Below are positions 1 through 10,107 of a stretch of DNA of 52,365 bases, piece after piece. Source of the DNA: Bremia lactucae (lineage: Eukaryota; Oomycota; Peronosporomycetes; Peronosporales; Peronosporaceae). A model generated the notes under the pieces. The model was given only the letters and a program-made list of their open reading frames with translations, ran no database searches and was not told the DNA's origin. Position 1 is the stretch's first letter; every line of letters begins with the position of its first letter. The DNA is taken from contig NC_090619.1 in NCBI RefSeq assembly GCF_004359215.1, forward strand, positions 1,382,054 to 1,434,418. The letters run 5' to 3'. A program made the position numbers and the translations under genes.

Positions 1-49
1 TTGAGGCTCATCCTCACGTACACACGCAGAGATGCGGGTCGTGGGAAGG

Positions 50-66
50 ATTTCAAGTGCTACCAA
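50..66 (-). promoter_or_regulatory. Primer-binding-site-like sequence of LTR-A element
   Basis: Read on the minus strand, the LTR end CCTACA is followed after two bases by TTGGTAGCACTTGAAATC. TGGTAGC is the usual form of a site that pairs with the 3' end of a tRNA ending GCTACCA. Its position makes 68-622 the 5' LTR of an element that runs leftward out of the window. The same TGGTAGCACTT follows the LTR-B copies. Confidence 0.55.
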
Positions 67-67
67 G

Positions 68-622
68 TGTAGGCGGGCACGTCGTAATGCGGCCACGCTC
101 TACTTAAGCACACACCCTAGCACAGCGAGGAAGCGGTTAAACCTGCTTCTCTTGCGTGCAGTGAGGTAGTTGTGGTGGGCGCGCAAGCGACCTCACCCAA
201 CACACTAAGAACTCTGGTAAAGTGTCGTCACGGGAGCGGTAATCCGTCTCCTCGTGCGCACTTACCAAGTAGGAAGTAATTTTCAGACTGATTTATATTT
301 AATAGAATTAATTACAAATACCTATTTTTACCAATTACAATGTTTTCTCTATAGATAACATTTAATTTGTATTGCGAGCGTATCTTTCTAGATACCTCGC
401 GTAACGGATGACGCTAGCCGTCATCACGGATGACGCTGGGCGTCATCCCTCCTAATGTGAATGCACCCATGTGCATCACATCCACAAGGGTTGGTCACAA
501 ATGTGCACCACACCCGAGTGCTAGGTCTAGTTACTATTATTTAGGAATTGACCATCCCCTTAAGTACACCAAGTGAACTTAACGGGGACTGCGTAACATT
601 AGGGCAACTTTAGCCCGTTTCA
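68..622 (-). repeat. LTR, family A (5' LTR of a minus-strand element leaving the window)
   Basis: On the minus strand this begins TGAAACGGGCTAAAG and ends GCCCGCCTACA. It is the reverse complement of the repeats at 26361-26892 and 44740-45270, which start TGTAACG and end CCCACA or CCTACA. Length is about 555 bp. A primer-binding-like site lies directly beyond its end at 50-66, so the matching internal region would lie left of base 50, not in the Gypsy pieces at 765-3400. Confidence 0.7.
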
Positions 623-764
623 CTTAGTGCGAGTGGTGCCTCACGTCACTTCACGTACACTAGAACGTGCAGAAAAGACTCTCTTTAAAACACTTGCTTT
701 AAAGAGGGTTAATTTATAATTGTATTAATATAATTAAGTTCTTCATGTCTATCCACTTAATGGA

Positions 765-980
765 TTATTTCCACTGTTGGAATGCGCAGCCGGCTCGAAA
801 TCGGGTCGGCGTGATACGCATCAGCGTCGACATTAAGTCGTCCTAATTTATATTCCACGAGAAATTATACTTCGCGAAGAAGGATAGCCACCTCGCCATT
901 CTTTGCGAGAGGTGTGGACTATTTACGGCCGTGCGTAATGACGCATGCTCCGTATATACGATAAACGGTCTATCTCCGCT
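765..980 (-). pseudogene. Gypsy-1 RNase H fragment
   Basis: This minus-strand fragment encodes the end of a Ty3/Gypsy RNase H domain. GDRPFIVYTEHASLRTAV, then LSQRMARWLSFFAKYNFS, match the same domain at 10734-11280 and 18537-18680. RNase H removes RNA from the RNA:DNA hybrid during reverse transcription. It is out of order: in an intact pol gene it precedes integrase, yet here it is joined in frame behind the integrase tail near 978-985, giving a 144-codon open frame at 843-1277. That frame is a rearrangement product, not a gene. Below 843 the reading frame is lost, but RNase H similarity continues to about 765. Confidence 0.65.
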
Positions 981-1919
981 GTTCCTTGGAGGAAAGAGTG
1001 AAAAGTCTGGTTCAAAAGAATCAGACTTTGTTCCGAGACAATTAGGCTGTGGCTCGGAATTATCAGGCTTTGACGGATGCCCTGTACCGTTCCGGTGTAA
1101 TCTGGAATCGGAAGAAGCCTTGTACTGATGGAACGGGCGGAGACGCTCATTATAAAACGTAGGATGCGTGCGCATACTACAAAGCTGCTCAATCGTGTAC
1201 GCATTGCCTTGGCGATGTATTACGCGAAACGGGCCGATATACCTGGGCAGTAATTTATTACTGACTACATTCGTCACTACGTGTTTTAGAAGGTTTACCG
1301 AGGCAGTAGGACTAAGTCATAATTATTAAATGAATATATGTTTGCTCTTCAATTTTGTCAGAGTCCCGTTTCTGTCGGTCCACCGCTTTTCTAGCCTACA
1401 GGAAATCACCTCCCGACTCGGTTTTATATATGTTTTTAGTGCGACCGGCCTGCACTGCGGAGATATCAATCTCATCATTATTAAGAGTATTATCGTGCTA
1501 ATTAATAGTATTCTTTTCGATGCTGAGTATATTTGCATCGTTGTCAAAGTCATTGATAGCATCATTGTTATTACTGAGTTTTGTCCACTTCAATGTTAAT
1601 TAAATCAACATTGGTTTCCTTCGCATTGACCTTAGTGCTAAAGCGTGATGAGCAAGAGCTAAAAGTTTCTTTGCTCGAGCGAGTCCCTCCTTCTTGAATT
1701 AGGGTCACTCGTGGGTATACGTGGGTGGCGTAAGCCATTCACGAAAACTGGTGTATGCTTTGTAGAAGCATGCACTGAATTGTTAATGGTAAATTCTACC
1801 GTCGGCAAGAACTCGCTCCAACTCTTGAAAGAGTGGACGTATCCGCGAAGTATCTTCTCGAGAATACGGTTTGCCCGCTCTATCCTACCATCTGTTTCAG
1901 GGTGATCAGAAATTGACAT
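981..1919 (-). pseudogene. Gypsy-1 integrase, C-terminal half (broken)
   Basis: Minus-strand remnant of the integrase that inserts element DNA into the genome. The upstream part (1919 to about 1660) has SDHPETDGRIERANR, containing the third acidic residue of the D,D(35)E triad, then INNSVHASTKHTPVFVNG. The downstream part (1277 to 981) has NKLLPRYIGPFRVIHRQ and THPTFYNERLRPF, the Gypsy tail that follows the catalytic core. The stretch between them is a shifted linker resembling 9700-10030. The zinc-binding region and the first two catalytic Asp are missing, and the chromodomain tail seen near 9000 is replaced by RNase H sequence. Best matches in the window are 10035-10364 and 17530-17733. Confidence 0.75.
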
Positions 1920-1934
1920 TTTAATTGAGGCGCA

Positions 1935-2060
1935 CTGTCATCCTCGTCAGAGGGATATCGCGCTCAACTGCGATCTTCTAGCTACTTGCGTCGAAAGATT
2001 TTTTTAAGACGGCATACAATCGACTAACAACTTAAGTGGAAACTTATTTGACACTTTTGT
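1935..2060 (-). pseudogene. Gypsy-1 protease relic
   Basis: Minus-strand remnant of the retropepsin-like protease that processes Gag-Pol. The readable piece FPLKLLVDC aligns with LSLKILVDCGTSNSF at 47709; after it the frame is disrupted and jumps to the integrase at 1919. Reverse transcriptase and most of RNase H are absent from this copy, so an internal deletion removed the centre of pol. Identification rests on the nucleotide and peptide match to the 47.7-kb copy. Confidence 0.45.
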
Positions 2061-2159
2061 GTTCAAGGTGATGAGCTTAACCTGACCCCCTGGGGCAGTT
2101 GCACACAATGTTTGTGTGAGAGGAGCAACTTTTGTCAAAAGGCCTGCAAATTCTTTTGA

Positions 2160-2400
2160 CGTTGCTGGATCAGTAGGGCGCTCCGCACCTACTGACCCCG
2201 ACGATTTTATGACGATCTGTCTCGCCGTTGCGATTTCGGAATAGCGTCGGATCCGCGTCTCCTGTTTTTCCTAGCAAGAAATTGGTCTTTTCGTTCAGTT
2301 TCTTAGGCAGTGGCCGTGGGGCACTACACTCATAGGCGTAGTGGTTCGTCTTTGACAACAATTACATTTTTGTAACCGTTTGTAACTTGAAGAGCGAAGT
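2160..2400 (-). pseudogene. Gypsy-1 gag C-terminal zinc-knuckle region
   Basis: Minus-strand Gag end. The piece KTNHYAYECSAPRPLPKK resembles the second half of a CCHC knuckle (the H and the last C survive), and the following KIVGVSRCGAPY aligns with the region upstream of the protease at 47540-47640. CCHC knuckles bind the element RNA during packaging. The first cysteine pair falls in another frame at about 2360-2390. Degenerate. Confidence 0.5.
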
Positions 2401-2607
2401 TTTTCGCTCTCTAAATACGATAGATCCATGGATTCTGAACCCCTTTTTCTTGTCGTCTCGGTGGACGATTTGCACCCGAGTGGACAAAAGCCTGTTTCAG
2501 GATAAACTCCCCCTTTTCCGCTACAGAGATCGCTTGGTCGAGCGACTCTAACTTTAGCCGGAACAGGTGGGTCTTAACAGGTCCGTCTGCAGACCTTAAA
2601 TAAACAC

Positions 2608-3290
2608 AGTTACCTTATTTGTTCATCAATTGGATGACTAACGATACAACTGACAAGGTATCGTGTATGTTGGGCACAAGCGTGAATGTCACGCTTGCCC
2701 TGCTTTAAATCTAGGTGCTCAGCTCGAGCCCTGAATTTGGCTCGTAATGGCGCCAATGTTTGTCTGAGCTGGGTCGTAATGACCTCATACGACCCAAAGA
2801 CTAATGGGTCGTGAAGCTTGAGCCCCAAGGCCCAATATTTGGCACGTCCGGCTAAGTTGGACATATCAAATTTATTTTTAGTCGCATCATCACCGATACG
2901 GCGAGCTTCTATGGCGTCATTTAACGCGACGAACCATCTCAAAAGGGAGTCGCCTTCCAATGCATTAAACTTAGCAATTTCGATCTTTAAGCTTCAGGTC
3001 GACGCGGGAGCGTCGGCCCATTAGCAGCATTTACATGCTGCTGTCTCAACAATTCCAATTGGCGAGCACCCTGGTCTTTTAACACCTCCGCGTGTTAAGA
3101 GCCTTGCTGGTGAAGCAAGGCTGCTTTCGCTCGGGCCCCGTCGAGTTCGTGTTGAATAAACTCGGCTATGGCCGCATGCTGTTTATCTGCCCAGAGTGTA
3201 CAGCATAGCGCCTACGGCTGGCCTGCCTACGACCGAACTCATTCGATCGATCGCTCTACATTCGAGGTCACTCAAATGAGTAGACCCTTC
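2608..3290 (-). pseudogene. Gypsy-1 gag (capsid-like, broken)
   Basis: Minus-strand Gag precursor, the structural protein of retrotransposon particles. Start is likely near 3286 (MSSVVGRPAVGAMLYTLGR). After frameshifts the capsid core reads DSLLRWFVALNDAIEARR, then NLAGRAKYWALGLKLHDP at about 2960-2770, the usual retrotransposon-gag pattern, and it ends with a stop at 2610. The same protein is readable at 28943-29296 and as relics at 5500-5980 and 46800-47200. It lies just inside the 5' LTR at 3405-3884, the expected order LTR, primer site, gag. Not functional: at least one frameshift and one stop lie between the start and the core. Confidence 0.75.
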
Positions 3291-3393
3291 ACGCGTGGTG
3301 TGATAACTTCTCGATGGGTTGGAAAGCTCCCTCCTTCTTTTCAACTTGACCACGTTGGATGGAACGTGCATAGGTCGCTGAACGGATTACTAA

Positions 3394-3402
3394 GTGCTAC
3401 CA
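3394..3402 (-). promoter_or_regulatory. Primer-binding site next to LTR-B
   Basis: On the minus strand LTR-B ends GTTACA and is followed by CC, then TGGTAGCAC, the reverse complement of a tRNA 3' end GTGCTACCA. The same motif sits at 5162-5170 and 46404-46412, each directly after an LTR-B copy. Confidence 0.6.
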
Positions 3403-3404
3403 GG

Positions 3405-3884
3405 TGTAACGGGGCACCTTTCACTAGTAGGTAAGTACTAGTTGACCTTACACTGATTACAGTGAAGGTTTTGTGCCTCGAAACATCACGTACACAAGGG
3501 TACAAAGGAAGGTCTTTAATTAGCTAAGGGGCTTCAGCTACCAAAGGTAGGTTAAATATTAAAATTAGGGAAAAGTAAAACTGTATTCACTGTATTTAGT
3601 TTCCTACGAACGATCTTCTATTTACTACTGAACCTTTTATATTAATAACTTATTAAGTATGACGCCTCCTTGCACACCGCACAATCGTGTCTTATAAGGA
3701 TTGGCGGGGTTGATTTAGACTTTAATCAGCCAATCAATAGAGCTAATGTCTATTTGCATCAATATTACCCAATTTGGTAATGTTTGAACTATTTGAGTCA
3801 AAATTAATAAAGATAATTATTGTACTTCTTTATATATTTCTTCTCATAGGAAATAATAGCGTAACGGGACACCCCGTTACGACA
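3405..3884 (-). repeat. LTR, family B (5' LTR of the minus Gypsy-1 element)
   Basis: About 480 bp. On the minus strand it starts TGTCGTAACGGGGTGTCC and ends GCCCCGTTACA. It shares AT-rich blocks (TTTCCTATGAGA, GTTGATTTAAGT, AGATCGTTACGTAG) with 4690-5159, 7200-7742, 22559-23053, 25708-25991 and 45888-46402. It is followed by a primer site and gag, so it is a 5' LTR. Its outer edge at 3884/3885 abuts coding sequence of a PX-domain protein. Confidence 0.75.
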
Positions 3885-4409
3885 TCGATATGCCATGTAC
3901 ACGGTTTTTGTGTGCAACGTTACTGCAGGAAGAAAGTGTTTCCTGCGAAGGCGTTACTCGGACTTCTTCGAGTTGCACAAAGAGCTTATGGAGCTCGTGT
4001 CCTGGAGTCACTGTGGCTTTTGCGAGCAGTATGAGCAGCATATTGCCGGCTATTCTTTTGCGCGTCGACGATTGATGCGCTCTAGTCGTGCAGCCGTTGT
4101 AAAGGAGCGAATGGATAGTCTCGGCCTATTTAAGGCACATACTATTTTGCATTTTGGCGCGCAGCTCTGAGAACTGATCCCAGACATGCGAGAACACAAA
4201 AATTGCATCATGAAGTCATTTTACAAATGGAGCAAACTGATATTATTTTTTCGGCCATGACTTCCAAGCAGCGCCCGACTGAAACTATTCAGACCATGGA
4301 AGAGAAGCGATAGCAGCAGATCAAGGCCGCAGGGCTTCGCACTAAGGATTTAGGAAACATTACACATCTAGACCATAGCAACCAGACTGAATTGCCTCGC
4401 AACGTATAG
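3885..4409 (+). pseudogene. PX-domain protein fragment, host gene cut by a retroelement
   Basis: Plus-strand coding remnant. The open frame from 3895 reads MYTVFVCNVTAGRKCFLRRR followed by YSDFFELHKELMEL; the basic RRRYSDF-x-LH block is the signature of phox-homology (PX) domains, which bind phosphoinositides and direct proteins to endosomal membranes. The C-terminal part (SRAAVVKERMDSLGLF) also fits a PX fold. The open frame ends at 4170; later codons are out of frame until QIKAAGLRTKDLGNITHL near 4317-4409. The 5' part is missing because LTR-B ends exactly at its edge, and about 100 bases before that the sequence is LTR. No start context or promoter survives. Probably a dead gene or a captured gene fragment. 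Confidence 0.6.
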
Positions 4410-4689
4410 GAATACTCATTTCATATTTAAGTTTTTATGGTAGGACAGACGAAGCTGGTACGATCGAAGATGTATTTACATAACGAAGTGCCGATGGCAC
4501 GCTTAGGGGGGTTAAGCTTCCTCACTGGCTGCAATTGTAGGGATTGTTTGGGGTGAGGTACATATACCGGCACCCTTAAAAATATGTAGTCTACAATTGA
4601 TGCTGTACATTTTTTATAGTATGCACCATTGGTCTCGTTTGCAATCATAGTGAGGAATAATTATGACTGAACTACTATGTGCTAGTACA
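4410..4689. other. No recognisable gene
   Basis: AT-rich spacer between the PX fragment and the next LTR. A 73-codon open frame on the minus strand (4427-4648) has no family feature that I recognise. Confidence 0.5.
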
Positions 4690-5159
4690 TGGCGTACCCC
4701 GTTACATAAACATTATCTCCTATAAGAAGTATAATAAATATTATTCCCACTAGAGAAAACAGTGAAAAAGTCATTAAATTATAATCATTTTATAACCTCC
4801 ACCTAACATTTCCAATATTACCGTATATGATAATATTGTAGCAATAAGACACAGTTCTGTTGATTGGTTAATTTAAGTTTAAATCAATTCCGCCAATCGT
4901 TGCTAAGCGATGCGCAAGGAGTCGCAATACATAGTTTTTTTAAGTATATCATAGTCAGAAGATAAGACGATCGTTATGTAGAAACTTTATATTAATACAT
5001 TTTTACTTTTTCATATATTTAGCCTTCCTAGTAAGACTTCTAAGCTACTAAAAACCTTCCTCTGCATGTCCATGAAGTATCGGAGTCACCCCACCTTCAT
5101 TTTTATCAGTGCAGGTTGGCAAGTACTGAAGCAGTATTAGCGAAAGGTGCCTCGTTGCA
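4690..5159 (+). repeat. LTR, family B (5' LTR)
   Basis: Starts TGGCGTACCCCGTTAC and ends GTGCCTCGTTGCA, about 470 bp. It aligns through its length with the LTR at 7200-7742. A primer-binding site follows, making this the left LTR of the 4690-7742 element. No matching 5-bp target duplication is visible outside the two LTRs (GTACA left, AATCA right). Confidence 0.75.
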
Positions 5160-5161
5160 CC

Positions 5162-5170
5162 TGGTAGCAC
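5162..5170 (+). promoter_or_regulatory. Primer-binding site
   Basis: TGGTAGCAC two bases after the LTR end, the same as in the other family B copies. Confidence 0.6.
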
Positions 5171-6800
5171 TTCGAGGTCATTTGACGGTCTCGCACGTGC
5201 CATCTAACATGGGCATTTTGTATGAAGAAGGGGTGAGCTCCTAAACCTCTCAAGAAAGCTTCCACGAAACGCGTGAGAAGTTCACTCACTTAGGTGACCT
5301 CGAATGGAAAGTTGTCTAACATATGAGCTCGGTCAAAGGAGGGATAGCCGTAGGAGCAATGGTGTACGCTCGACAAAGTGACGTTCTATCGACGAATATA
5401 TACAACATGAACTCGACGTGGCCCGAGAAAAATAATCTTGCTTCACCAGCAAGGCTCTCAACACTCAGAGGTAAAGGAGAGCAGGGTGCTTGACAGCTTA
5501 AACTTGTCAGCATGATGATGCGACGAAAGTGAAGTTTGGAATGTCCAACTTGGCCGGACGTAATGTAAATAAAAAGAAGAAGTACAAAAAAGCACCAAAA
5601 AATTAATTGCCAAATCTTTGGCCTGAAGATTCAAGCTTCGCGATCCGTATGTGTTTGGATCGTGAAGTCTTAAAGACCCGGCTCAGCAATCGTTTGAGCC
5701 GTCACGTGCCTAATATAGGGCTAGAGCAGAGCCCCCAGATTTGAAACAGGCAAGCGTGACCTTGACGCTTATGCCCAGCATAACACGATACCTTGTAAGT
5801 TGTATCGTGAGTCATCCAATATATTTACTAGCACAGGTTACTGTGGTCTTAGCGACGGTCCCGTCAATACCCATCTGTTCCGTCTATAACAAAAAGACGC
5901 TAGATCAAGCTATCTCAATAGCGGAACAAGAGGACTTCTGCTTGAAAAAGGCTTTCGTCCACTGGCGCTTATCGTCCACATAGACGACAGAAGTCGGAGG
6001 TCCAGAAGCTATGGACCTCCCGTATGTAAAAAGCGAAAAACCTGGCTCTTCAAGCTGTAAATGATTACAAATATGCAATCGTTTTTGAGTAAAGGGCACT
6101 ATGTCTATGAATTTGTGCCCAACGTCTAGTTCCTAGAAACACTGAGCGAAACGATCGACCTCTCGAAGAATAGAGAAGGACGCGGATCCGACGCAATTGT
6201 GAAACCGCAACGGCGATGCGTACCGTAAAAACGATCATGGTCAGTAAATGCGGAGCGCCTTCTGATCCAACTAGGTCAAGAGAGTTTTCAGGCCTTTTGA
6301 TATATGTTGCTTCTCACGCATAAAGGTTGTGTAATACTGCCCCAGGTAATGATGTTAGCCTCATCACCTTGAAAAATATATAGTGGCAAATAATTTGCCA
6401 TTAAAGTCCCTAGTCAATTGTAGGCGTCCTACAGTTTGATTTGACGCCAATCGCTCGAGATTGCAGGCTCAAAGTCGTTGAGAAGTTATACCTTTAACAA
6501 GAATGATAGTGCGCTTAGCAACAAGCGCGCGTATCTGTAACAGTAAATAAATACGTAAATAGTATCCAATACACATTAAAAGGTACACAGAACGATGATG
6601 ATTTCATCATACTGGATTTGGACTACAAATTGATTTCGTCCTTGGTTTCCCATATCTCAGAAAGTACGCGCCATGCACCAATTAGCAGCATCAAGCCTCG
6701 ACGATATCTGTCTCTCGTTCATCATGGCCATCTGATGAAGGTTCTAGAGCGTCCACAAGGGAAGACTATGCCAGCGTAAGTTATAGTTGTTTGTGTTGCA
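5171..6800 (+). pseudogene. Gypsy-1 gag-protease relic of an internally deleted element
   Basis: Plus-strand remnant of gag followed by protease. Recognisable by nucleotide match to 46413-48070: the leader, the gag start near 5320, the capsid part near 5510-5830 (ITRYLVSCIVSHPI matches the gag end at 2610), a zinc-knuckle region near 6050-6130, and the protease near 6400-6720, where LVNC replaces LVDC of the other copies. Every segment contains stops and shifts. After about 6800 the similarity ends and 400 bases later the right LTR begins; reverse transcriptase, RNase H and integrase are entirely absent. Such LTR-gag-LTR derivatives arise by internal deletion and could only have moved with proteins supplied by full copies. 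Confidence 0.6.
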
Positions 6801-7199
6801 CGCTATCTTGTGCGTATATTATTGAAATTGCTCATCTGTGCTATCCTTTCTGCACCGTATACCTATAGTGTCATACGTGCTTCAGCTTTAGAGGTCATAA
6901 AAGAACTCACGAAAGAATTGTATAGCAATGGCTACATTCAGTATAAGTATTGCATGTATTTATCAGTACCTTAAGCGCTGACGGATTGTGCAGTGGCGCT
7001 AACGACCGAACCACAAGTGAGGCCATCGCACCACTCATAGGACATCCACAACCTATATTAAAGAGAATATAATTTATGGTTAACCTATCTTCAGCCCCCT
7101 CATTAAACGAAGTTGATATCGTCATATGTGAAGAATTAAGATGCGACTGCTCCATTTGCCATATATACAGGATCTAGGGGCATCATGAATTATCAATCA
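6801..7199. other. Unassigned end of the deleted element
   Basis: No pol sequence and no clear polypurine tract are visible before the right LTR. An 82-codon minus-strand frame (6907-7155) has no recognisable domain. Confidence 0.4.
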
Positions 7200-7742
7200 T
7201 GTGACGGGGATTCCCGTTACATAAATATTACTTCCCATAAGAGAAACAATCAATAATATTTCCTATAAGAGAAATAATCAATACTGTTTCCTATAAAAGA
7301 AAATAATTAGGAGGTATCAAATTATTTCGTTTAAATCAGTTTATTTAAGATTTCCAATATTACCGTATACAATAATATTGAAGCAAAAATACAATAGTTC
7401 GATTGCATCGGTTGATTTAAGCTCAAACTAGCCCCGCCAATTGCTGCTAGACGCACGAATTCGCGGTGTACAATGACTCATCATAACTAGCTTTTTATTT
7501 ATATATTATAGTCAGTAATAAGAAGATCGTTATGTAGGAACTTGAATATATTGACACACTTTTACTTTTCCCCTAAATGAAGACTTCTTAGTATCAACCT
7601 TGAGTAGTCAAGACTCCTTAGCTACTAAAAACATTCCTCTGCACGTCGTGTACGTGAAGTACTCGGAGACACCTCGCCTTCACTATTATAAGTGCAGGTT
7701 GGCTTGTACTGAAGCGGGACTAGCGAAAGTTGCCCCGTTGCA
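7200..7742 (+). repeat. LTR, family B (3' LTR)
   Basis: Starts TGTGACGGGGATTCCCG and ends TTGCCCCGTTGCA, 543 bp. It is longer than the left partner partly because a segment built on TTTCCTATAAGAGAAA is repeated near its start (7235-7310). Confidence 0.75.
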
Positions 7743-7777
7743 AATCAAAATAAATAGTTTGACACTGAAAGAGACAG

Positions 7778-7827
7778 GATTCTATGCCAGAATAAAATAT
7801 GATACGTTTTTATTCTGGCATAGAATC
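7778..7827. repeat. Perfect 20-bp inverted repeat (hairpin)
   Basis: Arms GATTCTATGCCAGAATAAAA (7778-7797) and its exact reverse complement (7808-7827), with a 10-base loop TATGATACGT. It lies 36 bp beyond the LTR end. Confidence 0.9.
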
Positions 7828-8639
7828 GTATTCTTTTAATAGGACATCTACGAAATTCTGTTTAAACTTTGAAAAATTTAGATGGAAATCTTGTTGCGGT
7901 CGTTGTTTCACAGAAACAAAGATGCCACTCCCGCTTCTATAGTTCTTATCGGATATATACAAATGTGGAGCAATTGCCTCCATCGACTTATTTGGAGATG
8001 AAGAAATGATAAAGCATAACTCCACCCTCAAAGCCTTCAATATGCTTAAATTATAACACTATACGACAGAGAACGAGCATGACTAAACACTCTTCAATTT
8101 GCTTAGTTCTAAAATATTATATTATCAGTTTATCTTATGCTTAGCTAACGCTTTGTACAAATAAGTCGTGTATTGCACACTTCCTCAACATTTATATTTA
8201 AGGCTGTAAGACTCCTATACACCTTAAACCGGTTGTGGTCCTTCCAGGGTTTCAACGAGTCAGTCGAACTATCCTTATAAATTCGCGGTCATACGCATCC
8301 TCACATTGATTCAAAGTTGTAAACCAAATAATTTAGGCTCAAAAGGAATTCGACGTAAGACAAGAAGTAACATAAGCGGTGGCTACCCTCCATCCTGAGA
8401 GATCTTAGAGATGATTCGGTTGCGTCATCTGAGTGTCAATCATCAGAAAGTCAGATGACGCTCCGAATAAAGCAAGATCCCAAGCGGACAAAGTGTGGTG
8501 TTGAGCGTTGCCCTTCTTTTAACTATTTTAAAATTTCTAAAATATGTATATACTTACCCGTAGATACCTATATAAGAAATAGACACAACTGGATGTAGGG
8601 AGTCTGTCCCTTTAAAGGCATGGACTGGGGACATGCCCT
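7828..8639. other. Unassigned region
   Basis: A 76-codon minus-strand frame (7810-8040) starting MKALRVELCFIISSSPNKSM ends inside the hairpin. I recognise no domain in it. The rest of the stretch has no coding signal and no similarity to the other repeats of the window that I could see. Confidence 0.4.
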
Positions 8640-8890
8640 CCTGAAAAGGTAAACCTGCCTCTCAAGACAAACTTTGCATTTTATTGCGCGCACCGACAAC
8701 AGATCTTCTCTCAAACCGGGACACACCGCATCCAATTTGTCAAGCCAGGCCTCACGGCCTACGCTTTGTACATTATTTATAAATGTTTCTCAAGCCTTGT
8801 CACGCTAGCAAGAGTACCATCGATATCGGAAAATCATTGATGAAGAATCTGATTTCGTCCCCACCAGGCTTGTGAAGCCTGCATGAGTCG
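8640..8890 (+). repeat. Repeat shared with 21400-21700
   Basis: CAATTTGTCAAGCCAGGC, then CGGCCTACGCTTTG, and the end block GGCTTGTGAAGCCTGCATGA match 21505-21690 in the same orientation. At 21.4 kb this sequence follows the chromodomain on the plus strand; here the neighbouring chromodomain is on the minus strand, so the relative orientation is flipped. Function unknown, probably Gypsy-1 sequence downstream of pol. Confidence 0.5.
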
Positions 8891-8894
8891 AACA

Positions 8895-10107
8895 TCTTCG
8901 CCCTGGGGAAGGGCTCGCATCTCTATCGAGATGCGCGATGCGATTGATGTTTTGCAATCGATTTACAGGCGCCAGGGGCGCGTATTTTTCGATGGACCTT
9001 CTGATCCATCGGATGGGTCTCGTCACACTGACGGGCGAGGCTCTCGACGTCAACAACCAGCTGGGAACGAGGCCAGCTGTCAAGCGAAGGTGAATAACCG
9101 CGCTAGCGAACAAGATAACTCGTTTGCTGCCCCTTCACATCACGGTTGTTTTGGAAACGTTCCACAAGGAAACGTTGACCACCGTGCGAATCCACCAATC
9201 GTTGTGGCGGAGGAGGGAAAATTAAATCCGACCCATGTGTCGGATCTAGCGTGAAAGAGCGACAAACTCGACCGCTACCTCCAGGTATTGGAGGAGGGTC
9301 TTGAACACGAGCGCTGTAAGCGTCAATCGTTGGAGCAGACGGAGCAGGCTCACTATATCGAGCGGTTGGAAAACTGTTCGAAGAGTGCGTACTCAATGTT
9401 GGAGTGGGAACGGAAAAATCACTGTCTTCGTGATGAGCTGTCGTCAGCTCATCGCGCTTTCGAGGATCTTCGAACCCGACATGAGAATCTCTAGATTCAG
9501 CATGAGAATCTCCAGATTCAGCATGAGAATCTGGTACGTGATCACAAGAATCTTTAAGGGATTCTTGAAAAGGGTGGTCAGATCCGTCCTCGGACGAAAC
9601 CGCGTACTGGTACGGGCAGAGCCGACCAACGTAAAACGTAGGATGCGTTCGCATCCTACGTGGCAATTCTGTTGTGTACGCATTGCCTCTGCGATGCAGT
9701 ACACGGAAAGGCCCAATGAACTTGGGTAGTAGTTTACTGCTACCCACACTAGTGACTACACGCTTAGGTAAGTTTACCATAAAGGGAAGTACTAGGTCAT
9801 TAATTTTAAATGAAAGAACGTTTGCTCTTCCATGTTTGTCTGCGTTCCGTTTCTGAATGTCCACTGCATTAGCAATGGAATCCTGTACGAAACAGATTAT
9901 TGATTCTCGAGTCAGCAGAAATTCCTCTGCTGACTGATTTGTCTTGTCTTTTTCAGTGCTTTGTGCGCACTGCCATGAGATCATTCTCATCTTCGATGTC
10001 GATTGCTTCGACATCGACATCATTCGCGTCGTTGTTAAATTCGACGTGTGATGAGCATGAGCCAGAAAATGGTTTTGCTCGTGCGATTCCACCATCCTCT
10101 TAAACAA
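8895..10107 (-). pseudogene. Gypsy-1 integrase tail with chromodomain (one nonsense codon)
   Basis: Minus-strand C-terminal part of Pol. The open frame 10107-9103 (334 codons) holds the integrase tail KLLPKFIGPFRVLHRRGNAY and MRTHPTFYVGRL, then a low-complexity linker with DSHAES repeats and a Pro/Ser-rich stretch, then the start of a chromodomain (GGQRFLVERFQNNRDVKG, TSYLVR). A TAG at 9103-9105 stands where the motif LVRWRGYPPSHDSW needs Trp; beyond it the same frame continues RGYSPSLDSW, then QCDETHPMDQKVHRK down to about 8930. Chromodomains on Gypsy (chromovirus) integrases read histone marks and steer insertion. This is the best view of this tail in the window; the plus-strand copy at 21050-21350 keeps the Trp. 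Confidence 0.75.

Noticed and set aside
3774..4034. Small membrane protein (LIKIIIVLLYIFLLIG)
   Set aside because: The hydrophobic run is translated AT-rich LTR-B sequence, then runs out of frame through the PX fragment.
4427..4648. 73-codon minus frame as a gene
   Set aside because: No domain, no homologous copy in the window, located in AT-rich spacer.
9301..9729. Plus-strand 142-codon frame rich in MRISRFSMRI repeats
   Set aside because: Opposite-strand shadow of the Gypsy-1 linker repeats (DSHAES).
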